A stretch of DNA of 36,744 bases from positions 1-36,744 of the forward strand of contig JAETNO010000027.1 of NCBI GenBank assembly GCA_021768245.1, given 5' to 3'. The position numbers and the translations under genes were made by a program. Each line of letters begins with the position of its first letter. Positions within the stretch are counted from its first letter, which is position 1. The notes beneath the pieces are model-generated. The model saw only the letters and a list, made by a program, of their open reading frames with translations. It did no database searches and was not told the DNA's origin. The DNA comes from Bacteroidaceae bacterium (GTDB lineage Bacteria > Bacteroidota > Bacteroidia > Bacteroidales > Muribaculaceae). Below, one piece after another: positions 25,176 to 34,357 of this stretch.

Positions 25176-27779
25176 TTAATTAAATCCATCCAACAATATA
25201 AACGCAGCCCAGTATTCCGGATCAGCGTAATCGGAATTATTGCGAAGCGTTTGCTGGGCAAGTTTAAGGCTTTCCTGCTTGGATTTGCCTGAAAGGTAGT
25301 TCTTGTAGAATTCCGTCATTAACAACTTAGTGGCGATATCATCAACTTTCCAAAGCGACATCAGAAGGGTATTGGCACCGGCAAGCTTGAAGCCGCGCTG
25401 AAGACCAAAGACGCCTTCACCGGATGTTTCGTCCAGACCACTTTCGCAAGCCGACATGACTACCATATCAACATTGCCGAGATTCATATTCGATAATTCC
25501 AACGCTGTGAGAACACCGTCCTCAACATCATCGGGCAATGATTCTCCTTTCAATCCTATGTTCGCGCCGCTGAAAAATAGGCCGGAACGCATAAGCGCAT
25601 TGTCTTCCTCGGTCTGCTGCGAAGTATCCAAGTGGTTCAAGAACGTCACATAACTGCGTTTCTCCACATCATTATCACTCCAGAAGAATCCATGAGTGGC
25701 GAGGTGGATTATGTCAAAGGAGGAACCGTTGAGCGATTTGAATGATTCTTCAGTACCATTGACATCAGTTATCAAACGAGACTTATTGGCAAATCCTCGT
25801 GCAATTTCTTCTACTTCCGTTAAGGTCGCCGGGAGATATTTCACTCCATATCTCAGGTTCTCATTTGAAAAAGCTCTTGATGCGGATACGGGGTGATACT
25901 CCCCGGCGCGGCTCTCCGCAATCAGTTCATCCTTGTCTAAATCGTAGCGGAGGCCGCCATAAAGGACGGCAGTGTCGGCTTTACTATCTGTGCGCTGCTC
26001 CGCTAAGATTCGCGTTGAAGACAAGCGATATAAGTTATATTTATCGCTGATTATTTTGCCATCAAGTATAGGAGCATACTCTATACCAATTTTGTGTAGC
26101 TCTCTGTCGGCGGCGAAATAAATATTTCGTACTCCCTTCAATTCTTTTTCAAGCGGCTTCCAAATAAGATTATATATTGAGTCCGTCTCATAAAAGTCTT
26201 CTCGTTCCAATTCATTTAGACGACTTTCTTTGCATAACGGGATAATATGGGGATAATCATATCCTCTCCTGAGAGTTACAGCGCAATATCGAGGCTTTCC
26301 ATCCATTGTCTTCACTGAATCGAGTCCCCAAACGACAGGAATATTATAAAACTCAATAGCAATATCATCATCTGAAAGAGCATCACGCACATCCTCCCAA
26401 TTCACAGTTTTAGCGTTCATAAACTCAGCATAAGAGTTCACATGCTCTGTCAGGCGTTTGTCAATTTTCTCGATTTCTTGATTCATTGCTGTTCTCGCCG
26501 AATCATTGGTTTCAACCAAGAGCAACTGTTTGAGCCGACAAACTTGCCGATAATCATTCTGATCACCGGCATTGCCCGAAGTTAATATTGCGTCTCTTAT
26601 TGCGTTGGTAGAGCGCAGCAATAATCCTTTTGACTCCAAAATATTATCATATATGGTTCCGTAATTATGAGATTTACCGCTTTCATAGATAATTAGATTG
26701 AGCATTGGGAGGAAATTCTCGAAATGCTTCCAGTATGTTGCCCGCTCAGAACCACTCATGAGTGCAAACATGCTATGAATGTTATCCCGGATTTCAAAAG
26801 AAAATTCAGTGCAGAAGTCGGATGCAGATGGATTATTGGACAAAAAAAGGCCTAACGCTACATTCATCCCTATTTGGTCTTTCTCATAAGGAACACGGCA
26901 TAAAGCATAAGATTTCTGAAACCAATCCGAAGCTTTCTGGAATTTAGATTTTGCAAGATATAATATCCCTAAATTGTTATATGGCATCGGTTCGGATAGA
27001 CTATATTCCTCAGCTACCTTAATGGCTTCCTTTATGGCCTTGATTGCATCGCTATAATATCCAAGTTGCTGATAAATTTGCGACGCATTATTCAGCATTG
27101 TTATATAAGGTATTATGCGGAACGTAATATATGATTTGTTCTCAAAATCTGCGGTGTTGAGTGTCGCAATCTCCTTTATATTTTCAGCAATCGTAGCTTT
27201 GTCGTTAAGATTTGATTTGGCTTGACGCAATGCCACATCCACCAGCATTTTAGCAACGGTATTATACCCCATTCCGGCCTGTACCAATGCGTCGTTAGAC
27301 AAACACCTAATATAATCATCACCAAAATCCAAATTCTCCTCATACAAGATCTTAGCTTTACCATTATATAATGCAGCCTTATCTAAATTCTGCGTCTGAA
27401 CATAAAGAACCGAAAGCGCATCAAATAATTGGCGAACAATCTTCTCATCCTTATATTTTGAATCGTCCAAGCTCTGCACCGCATTCAAATATATTTTCTC
27501 GGCTTCTCCTACTTTACCGGTATAAAGCTTGCATGTGCCAAGGCCCTTTTGCCATATAGCAATTTCGTTAGCTGGAGCATTCTGCTCACTCAATGTAGCA
27601 ATAATACTTTCGTACACTGGGATTGCCTCATCGTATCTCTGAGCGATTGTAAGAGTAAGCGCATTCACACATTCTTGTGCGAATGAGTCTTTAATCAATT
27701 CAGATTGGGAAGCACCCATCTTTACAGCGATAGCCGTGGATACCAAGATGAGTGTGATTTTATAGATCCAGTTCTTCAT
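25176..27779 (-). CDS. Exported TPR-CHAT protease 2
   Basis: An 867-residue paralogue of the adjacent TPR-CHAT protein. The start MKNWIYKITLIL (27779) gives a signal peptide ending near GASQSE; a reading from 27890 would add 37 poorly hydrophobic residues inside the upstream gene. TPR repeats cover about 40-400 (AKMLVDVALRQAKSNL, YYSDAIKAIKEAIKVAEEYS, and LGILYLAKSKFQKASDWFQK). The CHAT domain has catalytic His in IHLATHGFFWS (about 696) and catalytic Cys in VVMSACESGLD (about 778). It ends YWAAFILLDGFN, nearly identical to the paralogue. It overlaps the upstream TPR gene by 20 bases, so the two are translationally coupled. Confidence 0.93.
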   Translation of the reverse strand: MKNWIYKITLILVSTAIAVKMGASQSELIKDSFAQECVNALTLTIAQRYDEAIPVYESIIATLSEQNAPANEIAIWQKGLGTCKLYTGKVGEAEKIYLNAVQSLDDSKYKDEKIVRQLFDALSVLYVQTQNLDKAALYNGKAKILYEENLDFGDDYIRCLSNDALVQAGMGYNTVAKMLVDVALRQAKSNLNDKATIAENIKEIATLNTADFENKSYITFRIIPYITMLNNASQIYQQLGYYSDAIKAIKEAIKVAEEYSLSEPMPYNNLGILYLAKSKFQKASDWFQKSYALCRVPYEKDQIGMNVALGLFLSNNPSASDFCTEFSFEIRDNIHSMFALMSGSERATYWKHFENFLPMLNLIIYESGKSHNYGTIYDNILESKGLLLRSTNAIRDAILTSGNAGDQNDYRQVCRLKQLLLVETNDSARTAMNQEIEKIDKRLTEHVNSYAEFMNAKTVNWEDVRDALSDDDIAIEFYNIPVVWGLDSVKTMDGKPRYCAVTLRRGYDYPHIIPLCKESRLNELEREDFYETDSIYNLIWKPLEKELKGVRNIYFAADRELHKIGIEYAPILDGKIISDKYNLYRLSSTRILAEQRTDSKADTAVLYGGLRYDLDKDELIAESRAGEYHPVSASRAFSNENLRYGVKYLPATLTEVEEIARGFANKSRLITDVNGTEESFKSLNGSSFDIIHLATHGFFWSDNDVEKRSYVTFLNHLDTSQQTEEDNALMRSGLFFSGANIGLKGESLPDDVEDGVLTALELSNMNLGNVDMVVMSACESGLDETSGEGVFGLQRGFKLAGANTLLMSLWKVDDIATKLLMTEFYKNYLSGKSKQESLKLAQQTLRNNSDYADPEYWAAFILLDGFN

Positions 27780-29499
27780 CGGTAAGGCGATTTTCTGTTT
27801 CCTGTAAATATTGCACAGTGCGAGGAAATACACGCCCGCTATTTTTGTGTTGCATATTGATTGCCGACATATAGTATTCCTTAGCTTCATTTAATTTCCC
27901 TTGTAACTGGAATGCTCGTCCTCGATTATGAAGATAGATTGAATATTCATCAGACTCAACCCCAAAGAGTTTTAATGTAAATTCTTTGATTTTATCAAAA
28001 TCCAGGTCTATGCCTTCCAACAAGTTCGATTTCAATTTGTCCACAGCCACGTCGTTCAAAGCCGAATAGAGTATGTTTTCAGGGGCATCGGGAATAGTCA
28101 AAAGATAGTTCAGTCGTTCATTGGAATAACGTAAGGCATCTTGAAATGCGCCCTTGTCAAAACTTGCACCATGAAGATTGGCAAGAATCCAAAGGTAGTA
28201 ATCCTGTCCGCTCTCTTGATTAGAAGATATTGCATCGTGCATTTTCTTTAGTACAGCGATATTTTTATCCGTTTCTCCTTGAATATAGTAAGCACTTGAT
28301 AGATGATGCCCTGCTTCGAACCATTCGTCATTGATAGATTCTGCATTGTTGAAGAAACTGGACAATCGTGGTAACGCCTCAATCACGTCTTGATTGAAGG
28401 TTATTGCCTGCGCCTGATTACTTATGATTGTTCTTTCATCGTCCGATAAGTTCAGAGCTGCAAGTTTTGCATTCAGAGAAAGTGCTTTAGCAAAATTCCC
28501 ATTCTTGTTAAAGCTGTTGGCAGAAGAGTATAGTGCGTTCTTGTAAATTTTCAGATCATTGGCCTTTTCCCCAAAGCTCTTGATGTCTTGTAAAATATCG
28601 TCGGCTTCATACCATCTATCTGTTGTAATAATGGCCATCAAAAGATTGCTGGCCAACAGCCCATAAAGTTCTTCGCATTCTTCATTATTGGCTTTCAAAA
28701 TTGACAATCCCTGATGGTAAGCATCAACCGCTTCGGTCGAATTGCCCATATCATTCAAAATATTCCCCCTCATATAAAGCGCATCAGCCATTGCCGGATG
28801 GCCATTACCTGCTTTTTCTGTGATGAATTTTATTGTTGCATCACTGACTTTAATTGCCTGATCATATAACTCGTAACGACGATGGAATTGCTCCAAACAC
28901 CATAGTGGATAATAATTATATGTCTCAAATGGCTCTTCTTCCTTGGGCCAAAAGCCCCAAGCATCTGATAAATGAGCCGGTATTTCATTAAGCCATCCCT
29001 TATATTCGTAACATTCTTGAATACCGATAATCAAATTGCCAAAGGCATGAGTTGCGCCATTACGTATAGCCATGGATTTGACAATCCCTTCTTGAAATGT
29101 CGCCAACGCTTCATCATATTGTCCAAGCTCAATATACTCGTCTCCTAAGCCTCGCATAATTTCCATATATCCAATGGAATATGTGCCTAACGAAGTCTCA
29201 CACAATCTTTTTGCTTCCAATAAATGAGTGATGGCTTTTTTATGGTTGAGAATTTCGCTGTTTAAGTAACCTCCAAGGTAATGATAATCAAACAACGAAC
29301 TGTCAGGAAGCTGCGCTATCTCGGCATCAGAAATTTCGTTATATAGCTTTAGCCCCAAATCCATATCTTGAACCTCCAAAATATGACTAAGCCTTTCTGA
29401 AATTGTTGTCTGAGCCATAATTCCAAAAACGCAGAACACCGATGACAGCAATGCTGTCATTCGGTGCATCTGCTTCTTGATAAGAGCGTCTCCAATCAT
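27760..29499 (-). CDS. Exported TPR protein
   Basis: A 579-residue protein made almost entirely of TPR-type helical repeats, for example LGDEYIELGQYDEALATFQE, MRGNILNDMGNSTEAVDAYH, NSFNKNGNFAKALSLNAKLA and AFQLQGKLNEAKEYYMSAIN. It has an N-terminal signal sequence (MTALLSSVFCVFGIMAQ); the ATGs at 29469 and 29460 are alternative starts with a more typical signal-peptide length. It has no protease domain but resembles the TPR halves of the two CHAT proteins. A scaffold or partner role for them is therefore plausible. The coupled 20-base overlap with the CHAT gene downstream supports joint function. Confidence 0.88.
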   Translation of the reverse strand: MIGDALIKKQMHRMTALLSSVFCVFGIMAQTTISERLSHILEVQDMDLGLKLYNEISDAEIAQLPDSSLFDYHYLGGYLNSEILNHKKAITHLLEAKRLCETSLGTYSIGYMEIMRGLGDEYIELGQYDEALATFQEGIVKSMAIRNGATHAFGNLIIGIQECYEYKGWLNEIPAHLSDAWGFWPKEEEPFETYNYYPLWCLEQFHRRYELYDQAIKVSDATIKFITEKAGNGHPAMADALYMRGNILNDMGNSTEAVDAYHQGLSILKANNEECEELYGLLASNLLMAIITTDRWYEADDILQDIKSFGEKANDLKIYKNALYSSANSFNKNGNFAKALSLNAKLAALNLSDDERTIISNQAQAITFNQDVIEALPRLSSFFNNAESINDEWFEAGHHLSSAYYIQGETDKNIAVLKKMHDAISSNQESGQDYYLWILANLHGASFDKGAFQDALRYSNERLNYLLTIPDAPENILYSALNDVAVDKLKSNLLEGIDLDFDKIKEFTLKLFGVESDEYSIYLHNRGRAFQLQGKLNEAKEYYMSAINMQHKNSGRVFPRTVQYLQETENRLTDEELDL

Positions 29500-29541
29500 A
29501 TTTAGCGAATAGGAGATATCGTTTATATGCCAATAGGCTCT

Positions 29542-30225
29542 TTAGTTGGTGAGTATGACGAAACGGTTATAAACCGGTCCGCGATTCACAATACGGATAG
29601 TGTAACGTCCTGTCCACGCAGGAACCCAACGCACATAGCAGTCATCACTATAGTCCGTATCGCTGGCAATTGGATTGCCATTCGAGTCATAAACATATAA
29701 GTCCAGATCAGTATCGCCGTCACCGGACACGAGAACTTCTGCCAATTGGTTTGCAACAAAACTTGCTGTGTAATCCATGTAGCTGTCGCCATTGACAGCT
29801 GCATAATCGCGAGACGGGCCGTTAATGTTGCCTCGTTGCGCTCCCTTGGCTTCTGCGTCAATATTGTCAATTAGGGCGAGCAGGTTGGGATCTCCGTCGG
29901 CAAACGCTTTCGCGTCGGCCAATACCGACTCATAGTCAAACGATACTTTCGCTTTCTTTCCATCAGCCTTAGTCTCATCCACGGCAGTCCCTTCTTTGGT
30001 GGCTTTAAGTGCTTGCGTGGGATTTTCCGAGAAAATCTGGAGAGCATCAAGCAATGCGAGCGTCGATTTGTTTTCATACCCGTAGCGGAGAACTTGATTT
30101 GCAAGTTTAACGGCAGCGAGAGATTCAGAGGTTTCACCCTTGACTTCCGGCTTTTCCTCCACGGTTTGTGCCATGCCGCTGACTGTAACGGCAATCATGC
30201 ACAGGAATAATACTATCTTGTTCAT
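29542..30225 (-). CDS. Exported protein with PPC-like C-terminal domain
   Basis: A 227-residue secreted protein with signal peptide MNKIVLFLCMIAVTVSGMAQ. The middle is helical (AAVKLANQVLRYGYENKSTL). The C-terminal 80 residues match the bacterial pre-peptidase C-terminal (PPC) beta-sandwich: LVSGDGDTDLDLYVYDSNGN, then SDDCYVRWVPAWTGRYTIRI and VNRGPVYNRFVILTN. PPC domains usually sit at the end of secreted proteases and aid secretion or substrate binding; here the domain is in a separate small protein encoded among proteases. It lies 21 bases after the trypsin-like gene and 42 before the TPR gene. Confidence 0.88.
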   Translation of the reverse strand: MNKIVLFLCMIAVTVSGMAQTVEEKPEVKGETSESLAAVKLANQVLRYGYENKSTLALLDALQIFSENPTQALKATKEGTAVDETKADGKKAKVSFDYESVLADAKAFADGDPNLLALIDNIDAEAKGAQRGNINGPSRDYAAVNGDSYMDYTASFVANQLAEVLVSGDGDTDLDLYVYDSNGNPIASDTDYSDDCYVRWVPAWTGRYTIRIVNRGPVYNRFVILTN

Positions 30226-30246
30226 ATTTTTATTGATGTTGATTAT

Positions 30247-32511
30247 TTACTTGGTTAATATCAGTACGACAAAACCTTCATACTGTTTGATTCTGTCTGT
30301 CAGGGATGATGAAGATGCCGGTGATTCTACATTTTCTTCAAGATTTATCTCTTCAGGGCAGGCTTCTATCAGATTCTTCAAGTATGAAGCTTTGATTGCA
30401 TAATTTACATTTTCGGACTTGAAATAATCTCGGTTCAATCCGGAACTTGTTATTCCGACTACATTGCCGCCCATATCGAATAATGGGCCACCACTATTCC
30501 CAGGCTGAATTGGAACTGAAATTTGATAAACCCTCACATCACCGCCGATGCCGCTCTTAGAGCTAATCTTGCCATCTGTGAATTTGACTTCAGAGCCCAT
30601 TACATCCGCCATAGGATAACCCATTGCGAAAACCTCGCTTCCGGTGTCTTTTGTGCGCGTCAGCAATCCATATGGGATAGGTCCATTGCCATTAAATGAT
30701 TTGTCATCAATTTTTATTATTGCCAAATCATTCTGAGGGTCAGTGACAACCACCGATGCCGGATAGGAAACAGTTTCGCCATTGCGTGTGAAATTTGCTT
30801 GAAGTGCTGTTGTTCCATCTACGACATGGAAGTTAGTGGCAATATATCCGTTAGGATTCAGGAAGAAACCTGAGCCGTTTCCTTTCCAGCCATCGGATGC
30901 GCTTTTATCTTCGGGTAAATATTCCTGTGCAATGTTGCGTGGATCTACAACTTCCTGTACGGCCAATTGAGCAGCATCAATGACTATAGGAGTGGCAGTC
31001 CCATTATAGAGAGATAGTCCACATAATGAACCGTCGTAATAAATTCGTCCTGTTTGAATCAGTGGTTCATCATTGACATACATAGTGATTTTATCACCAT
31101 TATTGACAACCATCAGTTTATTTACGTCAGGCTTGATTGCCGATGATTTTTTCCAGTCATCATTTTGAACTACTACGCCATTTTTCTTGTAAGTGAAGGA
31201 ATACTGGTCTCCGGCGATAGAGAAAGCACAAAGATTATCCCAGTCCTTAAACCCGAAAAGAAGAGTAACTATGCCCTGTCCGGGGTTTCTTTGGTTTGTA
31301 AGTACACTGATTATATTATCGCTCATCGGTGCGAAACCGGTATAAATGCCACCTGACACGGTACGTTCCGGATTGGCTTGCATGGAAATAGATTCAGCAT
31401 CATTTACCTGCACTATACCGGGTTGACCTTGAAATTCCCAAGCTTCACGATTGCGCTCAAAGTCTTCGTTATAAACCAAGAAAACCATTTGGTCTTCGGT
31501 CAATTGAAGATATTTATTGTTATGGAGTTGTCCCTTTTCGTATTTTGCGACAGTGGCATATTTGCCATCAGGATAATACTGTATCATATCTCCATTAGGG
31601 ATGCCCATAACGAAAAACGCTTCTGACTTGATGTTGCCATCCGGATAATAGTAGGTTACAGGGCCATTGGGGAGATTGTTGTAGTAATAGGTCTTTTCTG
31701 AAACCTTACCATTCTTATGATACAGAGTCTGAGTGCCTTCAAGGAATGTCTTACCCTCATCGTCGTAATCTATGAAGATTGGATATTGTTCCGATTGCAA
31801 TTCTCCACTTATAAAGTAATCTTTAACGACACCTTTAGGCTTATTGGGTGCGGAATATGTGATTAGACGATAATATGACGCTTGTTTAGGATCACAGCGA
31901 TTCCACTTCTCGTCAAAATATTCTCTAACCTGCTGACCTATTTTGGGAGAATATCCGGATTTTATTTCTGTTATGCGCTCTACCTGTTGTCCTTTTTGGA
32001 TATAGGTCACTTCCCCGGTATAGGACGTAAATTTGCCGGTGTAAGGTGCGTCATTAACCATGTAACCAACAAATAATGAGCCATTACCCCATCGTAGAGT
32101 GCCATTTCCATGCATTCGATAATTGATAAATTCTCCTTCGTAAGAGTTGCCGTTGTCATCTCTCAAGGTTCCAGTGCCTGTCAACTGTCCGTTCACGAAA
32201 GTTCCTGTTTTGACAGACCCATCCATGTGTGTGAACGTGCCTTTGCCCTCTCGGATACCGTTTCGGTATGAACCCTCATACTTTGATTCAAACTTACCGC
32301 CCTTGTACTTGGTGGCGATTCCTTGTCCATGAGCCTTGCCTCCCTTGGATGAGCCAGACCATGTGAATGTGACCCCAGGCGAATAATAAGGGTCAAGCAA
32401 CTGGACATTATTGCCACAGTCAACCCATTTATCTTCTAATGTGTAGGTCTGAGCCTTTCCCCATAAAAATGAGGTCAGGATAATGATTAGTGTTGTTAAT
32501 GCAGTTCTCAT
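30247..32511 (-). CDS. Exported MORN / lectin-like / trypsin-like protease
   Basis: A 754-residue multidomain protein with a signal peptide (TALTTLIIILTSFLWGKAQ). Residues about 45-165 are MORN repeats (YEGSYRNGIREGKGTFTHMD, YEGEFINYRMHGNGTLRWGN). About 250-345 are YwqK/MORN_2 repeats (TLYHKNGKVSEKTYYYNNLP, NGDMIQYYPDGKYATVAKYE). About 350-520 look like a concanavalin-like beta sandwich (NEDFERNREAWEFQG, ITMYVNDEPLIQTGRIYYDG). The C-terminal domain is a trypsin-like S1C protease with a complete triad: H562 in ATNFHVVDG, D595 in DPQNDLAIIKID, and S673 in QPGNSGGPLF. No PDZ domain follows. It is the first gene of the protease run; upstream is a 447-base region without a standard promoter box. 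Confidence 0.92.
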   Translation of the reverse strand: MRTALTTLIIILTSFLWGKAQTYTLEDKWVDCGNNVQLLDPYYSPGVTFTWSGSSKGGKAHGQGIATKYKGGKFESKYEGSYRNGIREGKGTFTHMDGSVKTGTFVNGQLTGTGTLRDDNGNSYEGEFINYRMHGNGTLRWGNGSLFVGYMVNDAPYTGKFTSYTGEVTYIQKGQQVERITEIKSGYSPKIGQQVREYFDEKWNRCDPKQASYYRLITYSAPNKPKGVVKDYFISGELQSEQYPIFIDYDDEGKTFLEGTQTLYHKNGKVSEKTYYYNNLPNGPVTYYYPDGNIKSEAFFVMGIPNGDMIQYYPDGKYATVAKYEKGQLHNNKYLQLTEDQMVFLVYNEDFERNREAWEFQGQPGIVQVNDAESISMQANPERTVSGGIYTGFAPMSDNIISVLTNQRNPGQGIVTLLFGFKDWDNLCAFSIAGDQYSFTYKKNGVVVQNDDWKKSSAIKPDVNKLMVVNNGDKITMYVNDEPLIQTGRIYYDGSLCGLSLYNGTATPIVIDAAQLAVQEVVDPRNIAQEYLPEDKSASDGWKGNGSGFFLNPNGYIATNFHVVDGTTALQANFTRNGETVSYPASVVVTDPQNDLAIIKIDDKSFNGNGPIPYGLLTRTKDTGSEVFAMGYPMADVMGSEVKFTDGKISSKSGIGGDVRVYQISVPIQPGNSGGPLFDMGGNVVGITSSGLNRDYFKSENVNYAIKASYLKNLIEACPEEINLEENVESPASSSSLTDRIKQYEGFVVLILTK

Positions 32512-32958
32512 ATGATATTATGTATATTCTTTTTTAGTTGCCATAGACACAAGAAGCGTGAACCAATACAATGCTATCATACTGAGGCTCTGGACTGCCC
32601 ATTTACGAATAACAAGTAAAAAGCTCACGCTTTTGGGTATATGGAACAGTCTTGAGAACTGCGATATACACATCAGCGTGAGCGCCATTGCCTGCCATCT
32701 GCGTAGATTTGAAAATTGTCCAGATTTCTTTGATAGAAAAACAATGACAAGTCCAATAAGCTAACTATACTTGTTATCAATAGAATAGTCGATGCTTAAC
32801 TTGCGGTGTCTTTTCGGCTTTTGCCCCGATTTTCTCAAAAAGTACACCTTTTGTACCCCGAATCATGAACAGTAGGATAGGTGTAAATGTTAAGGGATGT
32901 GTATGGCGATTTTCAAATTATCACACCCCGAATTATATTTGCGCAAAATTAGAATTGT
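32512..32958. other. Intergenic region between protease run and integrase
   Basis: About 450 bases separating the minus-strand protease run from the plus-strand integrase. It contains AGCGTGA repeats: AAGCGTGA (32554-32561), its inverse TCACGCTT (32625-32632), and AGCGTGAGC (32675-32683) pairing with GCTCACGCT (32623-32631). It also holds ACCCCGAAT twice in direct orientation (32855-32863 and 32925-32933) and TACACCT/AGGTGTA (32843-32849, 32879-32885). These could be recombinase-binding or attachment sequences. The only promoter box seen is that of the integrase. No convincing open frame. Confidence 0.6.
32934..32941 (+). promoter_or_regulatory. -7 box of the integrase gene
   Basis: TATATTTG fits TAnnTTTG and ends 17 bases before the integrase ATG. 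A clear -33 TTG was not found. Confidence 0.5.
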
Positions 32959-34206
32959 ATGGCAAATTTAGAAAATCGCAAGAAGCAGAATCCCAAGCTC
33001 CAGCAGTCGGAATTGAGCGACGGTCGTGCCAGCCTGTACCTTGAATATTATCTCGGCAGGACTGAATCGCCCGTACTTGACGATGACGGTAATCAGGTGT
33101 TCTACACCGAGGGAGCGATGGCGGGAAAACCGAAATACAAAATCAAGCACTCCCGCAAGAAAGAAAATCTCAACCTCTACATCTGGCTGCATCCCCGCAA
33201 CCAACAGGAGCGGATGCAGAACAAGAACACTCTCGCTTTGGCAGAGAAGATACGCTTTGAGCGTGAGCAGTCGTTCTTGGAGGACAGGGAGGGTTATCGT
33301 CTCCGCAAGGATATGGATGAGGACTTTCTTGAGTTCTGCAAGGAGTTCATCAAATCCCCGTCGCTAACAAAATACACCCGCATAACGCTCAAACACGGAC
33401 TGCAAAAGTTCATGGACTTTCTCGCCGGAACACCGAGGTATTCCCTCTATAAGAAAAATCTGAAGATGACGCAGCTCACCGTTGACATGGTGGCGGCTTA
33501 TGTGGAATATCTGAAAGAGAACGGGACGGGCGACGGTCCGAAAATCTATTTCCGAATGTTCAAGCGCATGGTTACGGCTGCCGTTGACAAAGACCTCATC
33601 AAGAAAAATCCTTGTCGTGGGTTCGTGCTGAAAAACGACAACATGACACTGCAAAAAGAGATTCTTCTGCCGGAGGAGATACAGCAGCTTGTGGCGACGC
33701 ATTTCGATGGCGAGAAGGGAGAGATTCACCGTGCCTTCATCTTCGGTCTATATACCGGGGTGCGTTGGTGCGACACAAACCAGCTCACATATCGCAATGT
33801 GGATTACTCCACAAAGACACTACGTTTCCAGCAGCAGAAAACAAAAGACCACAGCAGCCGCAGCTGGGTAATCGTTCCGTTGAACGACACACTTATCCGT
33901 CTGATTGGTGAGCCGAGTGATGACAACTTTGATGAGCGTGTGTTCAAGCTGCCGCATTACAACATCTGCAACCTATACCTTCGGAAATGGGTGAAGGAGG
34001 CCGGTATCAAGAAGAAAATCACATGGCACTGCGCCCGGCACAGTTTCGCTGTGAATGTCCTTACCAAAGGAGCGAACATAAAAACGGTGTCAAGCCTCCT
34101 CGGACATACCTCCATAAAGATGACGGAGCGATACCTCCATGTCGTTGACAGCCTCAAACAGGATGCAATCGACTCTCTCGGAGAAATCAATTATGCACCG
34201 ATGTAA
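32959..34206 (+). CDS. Tyrosine recombinase (integrase)
   Basis: A 415-residue phage-type integrase of the size common on Bacteroidales integrative elements. An N-terminal arm-binding region at about 20-100 (ASLYLEYYLGRTESPVLDDD) is followed by a SAM-like core-binding domain at about 120-215 (FLEFCKEFIKSPSLTKYTRI). The catalytic domain is complete: R269 in TGVRWCD, H357 and R360 in WHCARHSF, H383 in LLGHTS, and the nucleophile Y392 in TERYLHV. It would cut and rejoin DNA at attachment sites to integrate or excise the element. An intrinsic terminator follows. No tRNA gene lies next to it in this window, so the attachment site is not identified. Confidence 0.95.
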   Translation: MANLENRKKQNPKLQQSELSDGRASLYLEYYLGRTESPVLDDDGNQVFYTEGAMAGKPKYKIKHSRKKENLNLYIWLHPRNQQERMQNKNTLALAEKIRFEREQSFLEDREGYRLRKDMDEDFLEFCKEFIKSPSLTKYTRITLKHGLQKFMDFLAGTPRYSLYKKNLKMTQLTVDMVAAYVEYLKENGTGDGPKIYFRMFKRMVTAAVDKDLIKKNPCRGFVLKNDNMTLQKEILLPEEIQQLVATHFDGEKGEIHRAFIFGLYTGVRWCDTNQLTYRNVDYSTKTLRFQQQKTKDHSSRSWVIVPLNDTLIRLIGEPSDDNFDERVFKLPHYNICNLYLRKWVKEAGIKKKITWHCARHSFAVNVLTKGANIKTVSSLLGHTSIKMTERYLHVVDSLKQDAIDSLGEINYAPM

Positions 34207-34231
34207 TGTAAATCACTATCCTACCCGAAGT

Positions 34232-34265
34232 CGATAAGTCCGCTGTGGTTTATCGGCTTTTTCTT
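34232..34265 (+). terminator. Intrinsic terminator of the integrase gene
   Basis: CGATAA (34232-34237) pairs with TTATCG (34250-34255) and is followed by GCTTTTTCTTTT, 25 bases after the integrase stop codon. Confidence 0.65.
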
Positions 34266-34357
34266 TTCGCCGCCAATCTCCATGAAAACAAAACGGAAAA
34301 AATGGAGCATGAAAATCGGCAATGGGGATTACGACTTTGGAGTAAGACCAACCTAAT

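Noticed and set aside
27780..27890. Longer N-terminus for the second TPR-CHAT protein
   Set aside because: It would add 37 residues inside the upstream TPR gene and bury the signal peptide.
29542..32511. Similar C-terminal ends FVVLILTK and FVILTN in the trypsin-like and PPC proteins
   Set aside because: A few shared hydrophobic residues are too little to claim a common sorting signal.
32558..32764. Plus-strand 68-codon frame before the integrase
   Set aside because: The product resembles no protein and spans the repeat-containing spacer; no promoter or coupling supports it.
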